The notes below the pieces were generated by a model, which was not told where the DNA came from, did no database searches, and saw only the letters and a program-made list of their open reading frames with translations. From Telluribacter roseus (GTDB lineage Bacteria; Bacteroidota; Bacteroidia; Cytophagales; Spirosomataceae): a DNA stretch of 64,000 bases. Positions 43,540 through 52,374 of the stretch are shown here, in pieces (positions within the stretch are counted from its first letter, which is position 1; each line of letters begins with the position of its first letter). Where the stretch lies: assembly GCF_017355915.2 (NCBI RefSeq), contig NZ_JAFEUV020000005.1:124001-188000 (forward strand), read 5' to 3'. The position numbers and the translations under genes are program-made.

Positions 43540-46059
43540 TTACAGATTGAACCAGAACGACACCTTTACGCCAAATCTAGAAACATTGGGGCTGTCGCGG
43601 AAGGTAAGGCGGTGGATGGCATCGATCCTGCCCACTTTAAAAATATTATCTATCCCGTATCCAACTTCTACGTACGGTACATCTCCAAAGGATTTAAAGG
43701 TTTCGATGGGATTACCGGCATTATCCACCTGGGGGGTAAGCGAGAGGTTAGAGTCTCTGACGCCCCCGTAGAATACCTTACCGGTAGCCAGCATACGCCA
43801 TTTTAGCTTACGGATGGCTGGGATGCGGTTCAGGATAAAGCCCTGAAAGTTGTGCTCCAGGAACAGCGTAGCGTAGCGGTCACTGATAAATTCGAAGTAG
43901 TTCATCAGGTTAAAGGCGCTCCCCACGTAGAATATGGACTGGTTGCCCAGGGGTGTGTACAGCAGCGGGTAGGGCAGCGTAGATGGAATGTACCCCAGCG
44001 TCAGGTCATAGTTGGTGCGGCCCAGGATGCCGGTCCGGAAGCTTTGCCTGACGTTGAACGCAATCTTGTGGTAGGTGAAGTCGCCGTCCAGAAAGCCTTT
44101 AATTCCGGCGGTATAGCGTAGGGTAAAGGCCGGGCTGTTGCCGTTGCCCATACTGATCCGCTCGTTGTCGTTCTGCAGGAAGAGCTCCTGGCGGGCCAGC
44201 CGTGTTTCGAAGGTCAGTTCGGTCACTTCAAATTTACTCCGGAGGGGCGAGTCCATGCCCATATCGGGAGCAGTCCGGTACACAAAGGGGAAGAGCGGAT
44301 CAAAGCTGCGTTGGCGGAGTGAAATCTGTTGGGTCAGCCCCTTTACTACTTCTCTTCGGATGTATAGGTTCGTCTCATTCTGGAGGTACCCTCTCCGGTA
44401 GGTACCAAAGCGGGCAAAAGCTTCAAAAAGGTAGTTGCTCCCCAGTAGTTCACGGGATATGCCCAGCTGCTCCAGATCATAGCGGTAGGAGGCGCCGGCT
44501 ACGGTCCAGGGCTTTCGGGAGAGAATGTAGTCAATCCCCCCACCGTACTTAAAGCGTTGGTCGCGGGTACCATAGGCGCCGTACCCGTTTAGGACCCACT
44601 TGCGGCTAAAGCCGGGGTCGGTACGAAAGCCTACCCGTATCCGATGCCCTTCGATATTGTTGTTGGTATACAGGTACAGGTAAGGGCCCAGGTCTATGTT
44701 CCAGCGATCTAATTTCTTGTAGCCGTTCACCGCTATGTTAAGTACCTCCGTATAGGTATGTATGACCGGCAGACTTTTGATGGAGTCGACCAGGGCATAG
44801 CTCAGCTTTTCGCTTTCAGAAAGTACCTCCGGCCGGTTCTTTTCCCAGTACGAGTTGTCATGCTCCCGGTACTCTTCACTAAGTTCGATGGTTGTGTCAT
44901 AAAATTTCAGGGGCTGGGGGGTATGCAGGAGGTAATTGCGATTGGCCGTGTAAAACTTTAGCAGCATTCCTGCCGACTGGTTAGAGATCTCGGCTACATC
45001 GATCAGGACGCGGGTCTTGGCAGGCAGCCAGGTACTATCGTCATCGTGCAGCTCGTACGACTGTTGTATCTTGATCTTCTCGATGAAATTCAGATTGGCA
45101 CTTTTATCTACGTTTGCGTCCATTTGGGTCAGGGCAAAGCTGGTACCCTCAATCCACATCGTGCCCGAAAACGCCAGGTCCTGTTTGTGTTTGGGTTCAA
45201 ATTCAATCTGATAGTCCCAGTTGGTTCCGTTGTACACGCTGTCGGCCAGGTAGTACTCGTAGAATACTTTCCAGCTTTCCGAAATAGGCGAGACAAAGTC
45301 TTTTTCGAGCAGGTTGAGCCAGTTGGAGTAAAAGTTGTACTGCTGAAACGTTGACCCCACTACCTGCGACACCAGGCTTCCGTCCGTAAGGCCTACGCCG
45401 GTAACCTTCGTCTTCTGGATAATCTCTTTCTTTTTTCTGGGGTTGTTCCGGAAGTAGACATCCGACACCGACTCCGAGATAAAAATGGGTATGATCGTCT
45501 GTCCATCTTCCCCTTTGATCTGATCATACTGCTCTACGATATGGGTGATCTTGCCAACGGCCCGGCTTTTCCTGAACTTCTCCGAGATGTTATCAATGTC
45601 TATCTGGATCTTGTTGTAGCTCTCGTACTGAAAAGCATCCAGATTGTCGGTATTGTTCTTTTTCTGGTTGGCTACTACCTTGCGGATAATGGCATGTGCC
45701 GGGTTTTCGCCCGCGTAGATTCTGACTTCCTGCAATTGGAAAACATCGGGTGAAAGCTGGAAGTCAATCGTTTGCTTAACTTGGCTAAGTGCAATTGGCT
45801 TCGAGCGGGTGGTGTAGCCTACATAAGTAACCGTGAGGGAGTCGGCAGGGGACTTAACCTGTAGTTGGTAGTGTCCTTCGAAGTCGGTGGTAGTGCCAGA
45901 AAGTGAGCCTTTTACAGAAACGTTGGCAAAGGGAATCGGTTCTCCGGTGGAAGCATCAGTAACACGACCCGTAATGGTTACATTTGACTGGGAGTACGTA
46001 TGAGCTGAAAGCAGGAGTAACAAAAAGACTTGAAATAGTACAGATCTTCTCATGGTCAT
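43540..46059 (-). CDS. DUF5686 outer-membrane protein with carboxypeptidase-like plug domain
   Basis: The 839-residue protein has a signal peptide (SVLFQVFLLLLLSAHTYSQ). A CarboxypepD_reg-like domain spans residues about 25-110 (TITGRVTDASTGEPIPFANVSVKGSLSGTTTDFEG), as in TonB-dependent receptors. A large beta-rich region follows (for example WALGNRNYL-like strands and NYFEFISDRYATLFLEHNFQGF), ending in aromatic FGVKVSFWFNL, the outer-membrane barrel C-terminus. The size and domain order fit DUF5686 proteins of Bacteroidota, whose function is not known but which belong to the outer-membrane proteome. No TonB box is obvious. It is monocistronic, with a 47-bp gap to the SanA-like gene. Confidence 0.82.
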   Translation of the reverse strand: MTMRRSVLFQVFLLLLLSAHTYSQSNVTITGRVTDASTGEPIPFANVSVKGSLSGTTTDFEGHYQLQVKSPADSLTVTYVGYTTRSKPIALSQVKQTIDFQLSPDVFQLQEVRIYAGENPAHAIIRKVVANQKKNNTDNLDAFQYESYNKIQIDIDNISEKFRKSRAVGKITHIVEQYDQIKGEDGQTIIPIFISESVSDVYFRNNPRKKKEIIQKTKVTGVGLTDGSLVSQVVGSTFQQYNFYSNWLNLLEKDFVSPISESWKVFYEYYLADSVYNGTNWDYQIEFEPKHKQDLAFSGTMWIEGTSFALTQMDANVDKSANLNFIEKIKIQQSYELHDDDSTWLPAKTRVLIDVAEISNQSAGMLLKFYTANRNYLLHTPQPLKFYDTTIELSEEYREHDNSYWEKNRPEVLSESEKLSYALVDSIKSLPVIHTYTEVLNIAVNGYKKLDRWNIDLGPYLYLYTNNNIEGHRIRVGFRTDPGFSRKWVLNGYGAYGTRDQRFKYGGGIDYILSRKPWTVAGASYRYDLEQLGISRELLGSNYLFEAFARFGTYRRGYLQNETNLYIRREVVKGLTQQISLRQRSFDPLFPFVYRTAPDMGMDSPLRSKFEVTELTFETRLARQELFLQNDNERISMGNGNSPAFTLRYTAGIKGFLDGDFTYHKIAFNVRQSFRTGILGRTNYDLTLGYIPSTLPYPLLYTPLGNQSIFYVGSAFNLMNYFEFISDRYATLFLEHNFQGFILNRIPAIRKLKWRMLATGKVFYGGVRDSNLSLTPQVDNAGNPIETFKSFGDVPYVEVGYGIDNIFKVGRIDAIHRLTFRDSPNVSRFGVKVSFWFNL

Positions 46060-46106
46060 GGCATAGTATTGCCAATATAACCATATATTTTAGTTAAAGA
46101 AGTTTT

Positions 46107-46745
46107 CTACCGTCTTTTTATCTCAATGTTAGAAGTAAGATCTGCCTCTGGACGAAGCAGGTGCACATCCAGTACGGCTTTGGGGCGGGCCAGGTACTCC
46201 CTGATCAGGGTCTTGACAGAATAACCCGCCGGTACATCCTGCGCCGCAAACGAGATAGCATTAATACCCTCCTGGTGGGCAATGTACAGAGCCCTCGCAT
46301 TGTGGAAGTTCTGGGAGATAATAGTGAAGCTGTTCTGATTAAAAACCTCCTTACAGCGCACCACCGAGTCGAAGGTCCGGAAGCCGGAGTAGTCAAGCGT
46401 CATAACGTGGGCAGGTACACCCAGGTCCAGCAGCGCCCTCTGCATATCAAGCGGCTCGTTGTAGTACTCCGAATCGTTGTTGCCGCTCAGGATGATGTAC
46501 TTGATCTTGCCTTCCTTGAACAGGCGGGCCGTAGCCTCCATCCGGTACTTAAAGTACAGGTTCATCTTGCCCCTGACAATGTTGCGGCTAGTACCCAGTA
46601 CCAGCGCTACATCGTTGGACGGAAGCTTGTCAACGGCAAAATAGTTGTATTGCCTTGTGCTGTATACTACCCAGAGATTGCATAGTAGCACAAATACGAT
46701 TCCTGAAAATAAAAGCCCGGTAAGTAATTTAATAAGTCGTTTCAC
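46107..46745 (-). CDS. SanA/YdcF (DUF218)-family envelope protein
   Basis: I place the start at GTG 46745 (MKRLIKLLTGLLFSG...), because the open frame upstream to ATG 46820 runs through the terminator hairpin at 46752-46790. The 212-residue protein has one N-terminal membrane helix (IKLLTGLLFSGIVFVLLCNLWVV) and a periplasmic DUF218 domain: NDVALVLGTSRNIVRG near residue 44, YIILSGNNDSEYYNEPLDMQRALLDLGVPAHVMTLD, and FTIISQNFHNARALYIA. SanA affects envelope barrier function in enterobacteria. The fold is a Rossmann-like domain of unknown ligand. It follows parC, separated by the hairpin, so it is likely transcribed from its own start or by readthrough. Confidence 0.75.
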   Translation of the reverse strand: MKRLIKLLTGLLFSGIVFVLLCNLWVVYSTRQYNYFAVDKLPSNDVALVLGTSRNIVRGKMNLYFKYRMEATARLFKEGKIKYIILSGNNDSEYYNEPLDMQRALLDLGVPAHVMTLDYSGFRTFDSVVRCKEVFNQNSFTIISQNFHNARALYIAHQEGINAISFAAQDVPAGYSVKTLIREYLARPKAVLDVHLLRPEADLTSNIEIKRR

Positions 46746-46751
46746 CTGCCG

Positions 46752-46790
46752 AAAAACTATTCGGGAGGTCGATTCGACCTCCCAGTTTTG
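46752..46790 (-). terminator. Hairpin after parC, directly before the sanA-like start
   Basis: GGGAGGTC (46763-46770) and GACCTCCC (46776-46783) pair around GATTC. The outer AAAACT/AGTTTT arms lengthen the stem with a small bulge. On the minus strand it ends in a T-rich GTTTTTC. It is 40-80 bp past the parC stop and only 7 bp before the GTG start of the sanA-like gene. Confidence 0.65.
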
Positions 46791-46829
46791 TTCTTTTGAT
46801 GTAAACAAAGACAAGCCCATCCTACTTGC

Positions 46830-49550
46830 TTATTCAAATAGTCCCAGTTGGCTCTTTTTGGCTTCGGCTAAATCTACTCCCAGTCGGGCCGCCGCCGCGT
46901 CTTTGGCTTTGGTAGCGGGAGACTCTGCCTCCTCGACCGTCGCCAATGCCTCCGGTTCTTCATGGGTAGCTACTACTTCGTTCAGCGGTTCATCCGAGCC
47001 CGAACCATCGTCCGGATCGTTCTCTTCGGCCTCCGGAGCTTCTGCTTCTTCCGGCAGGGATTCCAGCCATACGACATCCTTCAGCTTATCGCTGGTCAGC
47101 TTGTTTCCCTGGGCTTTCCAGCCTCTTACATCGACCAGTTCCTCGGCCAGTAGTTCCTCCTTCTCAACAGCGCTCTTACTGGTTTTCTGAATGCTCAGCT
47201 CCAGACGCGGGTGCTTGTCAAGGCTGGCCAGTACCAGCCGGCTGCCTTTGGTATCGCTGATGAACAGGAACTTCTTATCAACCGTCGAGGTCTCGATGGT
47301 GAATCGCTTGATGAAGTACAGGCGCTGTATTCCTTCGTAGTAGATAGCCGTGATCACACGCTCCGGTTCAAACTTCCGTAGCAGCAGGATATCATTGGGC
47401 TCGTAGTGGTTGGTCAGGTCGAAGTTGGTCAGCTCGTAGGTACCATCTTTGTAGATGACCAGGATGTTGTCCTTAGCCTCGAAGTTACCCAGGTACTGAC
47501 CCCGATCGTCACGGTTGAGGCGACCAATGGTACGGTCGTACCACATATCCACACCACCCAGGGTAGATACACCGGCCTGCTTCATGATGATCTTACGGAC
47601 GGGGTACTTCGTCAGGATGTTTCCCATCGCGTTACGGTTCTTGATAGCCAGGTCGGCAAAGTTGAAGTCAAACTGCTTGACCTTCGCCTTGCTCTGGGCC
47701 GTGAGGCTCACGTTGATGATCTCGGCCTCACCGTTGTCATTGGCCGTAAAGTACGTCACCTTTGAGCGGGGAGTACCCTGCGTCAGGTCGTACTCACGGT
47801 CGCGGGTAACGGCAGTGATCTGGAAGCGCTTCACGTATGAAGCTCCCGACTTGCCATCCAGGTACACCATGTTGTACACCTGGCGCTCGTTGTTCTTGAG
47901 GAATACGGCGCAGTGTATGATGTCCTTACCGACAAATACTTTCTCCTGAACCTTCGTAACTACGCAGCAGCCATCCCGACGGAACACAATGATATCGTCA
48001 ATGTCGGAGCAGTCCATCACGTACTCATCTTTCTTCAGACCGTAACCAATAAAGCCTTCGGCCCGGTTGACGTACAGTTTCTGGTTGTTGGCAGCCACTA
48101 CGTTGGCTGATATCTGATTGAAGGTACGTATCATGGTACGGCGCTCGCGCCCTTTACCGTACTTCTTCAGCAGGTCTTTGTAGTAGTCAATCGCAAAGCG
48201 AATGATGTTGGCCAGGTTGTCCTCGGTTTCGGCGAGTTCCTCCTCCCATTTGCGCATTTGCTCCTCCGCCTTGAAGGCATCGTACTTGGAGATACGCTTG
48301 ATCTTGATCTCAGTCAGGTTCAGGATATCATCCTCGGTGATCTCCCGGTAGAACTGTGGCTTGTACGGGGTCAGACCTTTATCGATGGTCTTGATTACAT
48401 CTTCGAAGGTTTCGCACTCCTCGATATCCCGGTAGATGCGGTTTTCGATGAATATTTTCTCCAGTGAGCCGTGCAGGATCTTTTCGAGCAGGGCCGCCTT
48501 CTTGATTTCCAGCTCCTGTTTCAGCAATTCCACCGTTTGCTGGGTGTTGTACCGGAGTATATCTGTGACACCCACAAAGTGCGGCTTATCCTCAATAATC
48601 ACACAGGCATTGGGGGATATAGACACCTCACACTCCGTAAACGCATAGAGGGCGTCCATGGTAATGTCAGGTGATACACCCGTAGCCAGGTAGATCTGAA
48701 TCTCTACATCGGCAGCGGTGTTGTCCACTACCTTCTTGATCTTGATCTTACCGGCATCATTGGCCTTGATGATCGAGTCAATCAGGGAGGTGGTAGTAGT
48801 ACCGTAGGGGATATCGCGGATGACAAGCATCTTCTTATCCTCCTCCTCAATACGGGCCCGTACGCGCACCTTGCCGCCCCGGCCACCATCGTTATAGTTG
48901 GAAATATCAATCTGTCCACCTGTCTGGAAATCGGGGTAGAGGATGACCTGCTTGCCTTTGAGTATATCAATGGAAGCCTCGATCAGCTCAATAAAGTTGT
49001 GAGGCAGGATCTTGGTTGAAAGACCTACCGCAATACCTTCCACGCCCAGCGCCAGCAGCAGTGGGAATTTGACAGGAAGGGTAACCGGCTCGCGCTTACG
49101 TCCGTCGTAAGACAGCTGCCAGTTGGTAGTATCATTGTTGAATACAATATCCTTGGCAAACTTGGAGAGCCGGGTCTCGATATAACGGGCGGCAGCGGCG
49201 CTGTCACCGGTTCGGATATCTCCCCAGTTTCCCTGCGTGTCCAGCAGGAGTTCTTTCTGACCAAGGTTGACGATGGCATCGTAGATGGAAGCATCACCGT
49301 GCGGGTGATACTGCATAGCCGAACCTACTACGTTGGCTACTTTATTGAAGCGACCATCATCCATCTCATTAAGGGCATGCATGATGCGTCTCTGAACGGG
49401 CTTCAGTCCATCCTCAATGGCCGGTACGGCACGCTCAAGAATTACGTAGGAAGCATATTCCAGAAACCAGCTCTCATACAGACCTGATATGGGAATCTGA
49501 TCATGAAGTTCGCTATCTTCTAAATGTATTGGTGTTCCGTTTTCATCCAT
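46830..49550 (-). CDS. parC: DNA topoisomerase IV subunit A
   Basis: The 906-residue protein has the breakage-reunion domain: PVQRRIMHALNEMDDGRFNKVANVVG, the HPHGDASIYDAIV helix, and the catalytic tyrosine Y123 in SAAAARYIETRLSKF. A coiled-coil arm lies near residues 330-480. The C-terminal beta-propeller region has no canonical GyrA box, which favours ParC over GyrA. The last 60 residues are Glu/Ala-rich and acidic (EEAEAPEAEENDPDDG). With ParE (10793-12667) it decatenates chromosomes. The position equal to Escherichia coli GyrA Ser83 is alanine (A87), with the acidic D91 kept. The transcript ends at the hairpin at 46752-46790; the NUDIX gene is 126 bp upstream. Confidence 0.9.
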   Translation of the reverse strand: MDENGTPIHLEDSELHDQIPISGLYESWFLEYASYVILERAVPAIEDGLKPVQRRIMHALNEMDDGRFNKVANVVGSAMQYHPHGDASIYDAIVNLGQKELLLDTQGNWGDIRTGDSAAAARYIETRLSKFAKDIVFNNDTTNWQLSYDGRKREPVTLPVKFPLLLALGVEGIAVGLSTKILPHNFIELIEASIDILKGKQVILYPDFQTGGQIDISNYNDGGRGGKVRVRARIEEEDKKMLVIRDIPYGTTTTSLIDSIIKANDAGKIKIKKVVDNTAADVEIQIYLATGVSPDITMDALYAFTECEVSISPNACVIIEDKPHFVGVTDILRYNTQQTVELLKQELEIKKAALLEKILHGSLEKIFIENRIYRDIEECETFEDVIKTIDKGLTPYKPQFYREITEDDILNLTEIKIKRISKYDAFKAEEQMRKWEEELAETEDNLANIIRFAIDYYKDLLKKYGKGRERRTMIRTFNQISANVVAANNQKLYVNRAEGFIGYGLKKDEYVMDCSDIDDIIVFRRDGCCVVTKVQEKVFVGKDIIHCAVFLKNNERQVYNMVYLDGKSGASYVKRFQITAVTRDREYDLTQGTPRSKVTYFTANDNGEAEIINVSLTAQSKAKVKQFDFNFADLAIKNRNAMGNILTKYPVRKIIMKQAGVSTLGGVDMWYDRTIGRLNRDDRGQYLGNFEAKDNILVIYKDGTYELTNFDLTNHYEPNDILLLRKFEPERVITAIYYEGIQRLYFIKRFTIETSTVDKKFLFISDTKGSRLVLASLDKHPRLELSIQKTSKSAVEKEELLAEELVDVRGWKAQGNKLTSDKLKDVVWLESLPEEAEAPEAEENDPDDGSGSDEPLNEVVATHEEPEALATVEEAESPATKAKDAAAARLGVDLAEAKKSQLGLFE

Positions 49551-49676
49551 AAACAGACGAGGATACTTAGGGTTAAGTATTCAGTAAAAATAAGAAATTT
49601 TTAAGAGAAAAACACGTTTCCTGTCCCTAAAAATGAAGAAACATGTAATTTTTTGCAGGCAGCTTACCGTGCGGGA

Positions 49677-50306
49677 TCAGGATTCTATGACCGTCAGCAG
49701 CTCGCTGATCATCATGGCAGTGGCTCCCCATATTTTGTAGTTCTGGACCATGTAGTGCGGTGCCTGTATCGTCATGCCCCTGACCTGAATTTCGCTCTCA
49801 CCGATGATGGATTTATCCATAATCTCCTGCAGCCGTACCTCAAATACTTTTTCTACTTCACGCGGGTCCGGATAAAATTCGGGACGATAGGGCATAGAAG
49901 CAACAACAGGCAGCACAAAAAAATTGCTGGCCGGAATAAAAAGTTCGCTCAGTACTCCCAGCACTTCTACGTCCGTCAGGCGCAGGCCTATTTCTTCCTG
50001 CGCTTCGCGCAAGGCGGTGCGGATCAGGTTCTCGTCGGTGCGTTCAAACCGCCCGCCCGGGAAGGCCATCTGCCCGGCGTGTACACCGTCGTAGGCAGGT
50101 CTCAGGATCAGCGGGAAGTAGATCTCCTCCTGGTACGGATAAAACAGAATCAGTATGGCGCTCTTACGCGTCCGCTCATTAGGGGTAGTGCTGAGCCTGA
50201 GGCGCGACTGTGAGACCATACGCTGGTGGGCAGCCTCACCGGGTAAGGGATTTTTTAATCGGGCAGCAAGAGATTCTGTAAAATCAGTAAAAGTTAGTTC
50301 AGGCAT
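49677..50306 (-). CDS. NUDIX hydrolase, NudL-type (CoA pyrophosphatase-like)
   Basis: The 209-residue protein has the Nudix box PGGRFERTDENLIRTALREAQEEIGL near residue 85, with the REAQEEIG metal-binding core. The preceding ILILFYPYQEEIYFPLILRPAYDGVHAGQMAFP fits NudL and related CoA/nucleotide-sugar diphosphatases (the UPF0035 type). The rest is a mixed fold with strand FVLPVVASMPYRPEFYPDPREVEKVFEV. No signal peptide is seen. It would hydrolyse a dinucleoside-like or CoA diphosphate in the cytoplasm. It lies alone between parC and the FAD-oxidoreductase gene, separated from each by 126 and 67 bp. Confidence 0.85.
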   Translation of the reverse strand: MPELTFTDFTESLAARLKNPLPGEAAHQRMVSQSRLRLSTTPNERTRKSAILILFYPYQEEIYFPLILRPAYDGVHAGQMAFPGGRFERTDENLIRTALREAQEEIGLRLTDVEVLGVLSELFIPASNFFVLPVVASMPYRPEFYPDPREVEKVFEVRLQEIMDKSIIGESEIQVRGMTIQAPHYMVQNYKIWGATAMMISELLTVIES

Positions 50307-50373
50307 GTACTTTCTACGGGAGGAAATATAATATTACCGTGAAAGGTCAATGATACTATTTTTTTACTGACAA

Positions 50374-51960
50374 TCAAAATCGGCTGTGCGGTACGTATAG
50401 CTTCACCAGCTGCTCGGCACAGCGTTCCCCGTCCATAGCCGCCGACATGATTCCCCCCGCGTAGCCGGCTCCTTCGGCACAGGGAAACAGGCGCTTTACT
50501 TCCGGATGCTCGCAGGTATCGCGGTCACGCGGAATACGGACGGGGGAGGAGGTACGGCTTTCGACCCCAATCAGTTGAGCTTCGTTGGAAAGGTACCCTT
50601 TCATCTTCCGGCCAAATTCCTTTAATCCATCGCGGAGCGGGTAAGCAATATGGTGGGGAAGTACCTCGTACATGTCCATCGACACGAGGCCCGGCTGGTA
50701 AGAGGTATCCAGCAATTCCCTCGAAATTTTTTTGTTGGTAAAGTCCATCGCCAGCTGGGCCGGGGAAGTCTGACCACCTCCGGCCAGGCAACAAGCCTTT
50801 TGCTCTACCTCTTTCTGTAGCTGCAAGCCGGCCAGTACCCCGTACTCCTTGTAAGGTCGGATGTCTTCTTCCTGTATAGCTACCACCATGCCCGAGTTGG
50901 CAAAGCGGGAGTCGCGGCGGGAGGGAGACATGCCATTCACCACCAGTTCGCCGGGAGCCGTAGCCGCCGGAACGATAAAGCCACCGGGGCACATACAGAA
51001 GGAGAATACCCCCCGCTGGATGCCTTTATGGTAGGTCTGGGCCACGAGGCTGTACGACGCCGCGGGCAGGTAGGGGCCACGATCAGGACCGCAGTGGTAC
51101 TGTACCGAATCAATGAATGACTGAGGATGCTCGATCCGGACGCCCATGGCAAAGGGCTTAGCTTCCATAAGTACATCGCGCTCCTGTAGAAGTTCGTAAA
51201 TATCGCGTGCCGAATGGCCCGTAGCCAGTATGACTCCGATACCGGTGTGCTCTTTACCATCGGCGGTAGTTACGCCCTTGATCTCTTCGCCTTCCAGCAC
51301 TAGATCCGTCACCCGGGTGTCGAAGTGGATTTCTCCCCCGGCGTTAATGATGCTTTCGCGCATTTCGGCTACGATACGGGGTAGCTTGTTGGTACCTATA
51401 TGCGGATGCGCGTCCACCAGGATCTGTTCGGTGGCTCCGTGAGCTACAAATATCTCCAGTACCCGCCGTACGTCACCCCGCTTGTTGGAGCGGGTGTACA
51501 GTTTGCCATCGGAGTAGGTACCCGCGCCGCCTTCGCCAAAGCAGTAGTTGGAGTCGGGGTTAACTGTATGTTCCTTGTTGATAGCAGCCAGATCGCGCCG
51601 ACGCGTCCGGACATCTTTCCCCCGCTCGAGCAGAACGGGCTTTATACCGGCCTCGATCAGACGAATGGCCGCAAACATACCCGCAGGACCACAGCCTACG
51701 ATGATAGCCTGCTGGCTCTGGCTCACGTCGGGGTAGTCTTTGCGATACTGGATGATGTCTGGTGGTGCTTCGCCTACGTATACTTCAGCCTGTACGTTGA
51801 CCTTGACCTGACGGCTGCGGGCATCGATAGACTGACGGATCTTACGAATGGTAGGCTGATCGCTCTCTTTAAGTCGGAGCTCACTTAGTATATGCTGACG
51901 AAACAGGGTTTCGTTCATCGCCGTATGCGGCGGGAGTGTCAATTGAAGTGTACGTTGCAT
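50374..51960 (-). CDS. Uncharacterised FAD-dependent dehydrogenase
   Basis: The 528-residue protein has an N-terminal domain of about 85 residues (LRLKESDQPTIRKIRQSIDARSRQV) and then the FAD-binding IIVGCGPAGMFAAIRLIEAGIKPVLLERG. Other segments are NPDSNYCFGEGGAGTYSDGKLYTRSNKRG, VILATGHSARDIYELL and the C-terminal FPCAEGAGYAGGIMSAAMDGE. The arrangement matches a widespread family of uncharacterised FAD-dependent dehydrogenases with a fused N-terminal RNA-binding-like or alpha-beta domain. The substrate and partner are unknown. It is soluble, monocistronic, and has a TATCTTTG promoter element at 51991-51998. Confidence 0.88.
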   Translation of the reverse strand: MQRTLQLTLPPHTAMNETLFRQHILSELRLKESDQPTIRKIRQSIDARSRQVKVNVQAEVYVGEAPPDIIQYRKDYPDVSQSQQAIIVGCGPAGMFAAIRLIEAGIKPVLLERGKDVRTRRRDLAAINKEHTVNPDSNYCFGEGGAGTYSDGKLYTRSNKRGDVRRVLEIFVAHGATEQILVDAHPHIGTNKLPRIVAEMRESIINAGGEIHFDTRVTDLVLEGEEIKGVTTADGKEHTGIGVILATGHSARDIYELLQERDVLMEAKPFAMGVRIEHPQSFIDSVQYHCGPDRGPYLPAASYSLVAQTYHKGIQRGVFSFCMCPGGFIVPAATAPGELVVNGMSPSRRDSRFANSGMVVAIQEEDIRPYKEYGVLAGLQLQKEVEQKACCLAGGGQTSPAQLAMDFTNKKISRELLDTSYQPGLVSMDMYEVLPHHIAYPLRDGLKEFGRKMKGYLSNEAQLIGVESRTSSPVRIPRDRDTCEHPEVKRLFPCAEGAGYAGGIMSAAMDGERCAEQLVKLYVPHSRF

Positions 51961-51990
51961 TAGGGGAAAGGAAGTTAACCTTTAACGGTG

Positions 51991-51998
51991 CAAAGATA
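51991..51998 (-). promoter_or_regulatory. -7 element of the FAD dehydrogenase promoter
   Basis: On the minus strand this reads TATCTTTG, an exact TAnnTTTG match, about 30 bp before the ATG at 51960. A clear TTG 19-21 bp upstream is not seen. Transcription would start near 51985. Confidence 0.45.
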
Positions 51999-52032
51999 CA
52001 ACGTTTTTAAGAAGAAAAAGAATCCAGATCTA

Positions 52033-52374
52033 TCAGCGGGTATACTGGTAAGCCCACCAGATCAGCAGAAACTGTAGCGGCAGACGCCCCCAGCGTACCA
52101 GGGGCGACAGGTGCTGGAACTTGTCGGCATAGGCCATGTAGATATTGGCAGGAAACACGGCGATCAGCAACAGGATAATTCCCCAGGCGGCCCAGCTACG
52201 GGTGGCCGGGAAGAACATAGCCACGCCCAGAAGGATCTCGGCCACACCACTGAGGGCGACCAGCAGCTGATGGGCCGGTAGGAAAGGCGGCATGATCCTG
52301 AGGTAAAACTTTGGGATGACGAAGTGCAGGATCCCCGCTACGATATATACTCCACCCATTATGAAGTTGCCCAT
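52033..52374 (-). CDS. DoxX-like small membrane protein
   Basis: The 113-residue protein has four hydrophobic helices: FIMGGVYIVAGILHFVIP, QLLVALSGVAEILLGVAMFFP, SWAAWGIILLLIAVFPANIYMA and LQFLLIWWAYQYT. This is typical of the DoxX family. The conserved GVAEILLG glutamate is in place. Its start codon immediately follows the stop of the tryptophan 2,3-dioxygenase-like gene (TAA-ATG, zero spacing), so it is translationally coupled. DoxX proteins are membrane proteins of unclear function, sometimes linked to quinone redox. The pairing with a heme dioxygenase suggests a shared process. Confidence 0.88.
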   Translation of the reverse strand: MGNFIMGGVYIVAGILHFVIPKFYLRIMPPFLPAHQLLVALSGVAEILLGVAMFFPATRSWAAWGIILLLIAVFPANIYMAYADKFQHLSPLVRWGRLPLQFLLIWWAYQYTR

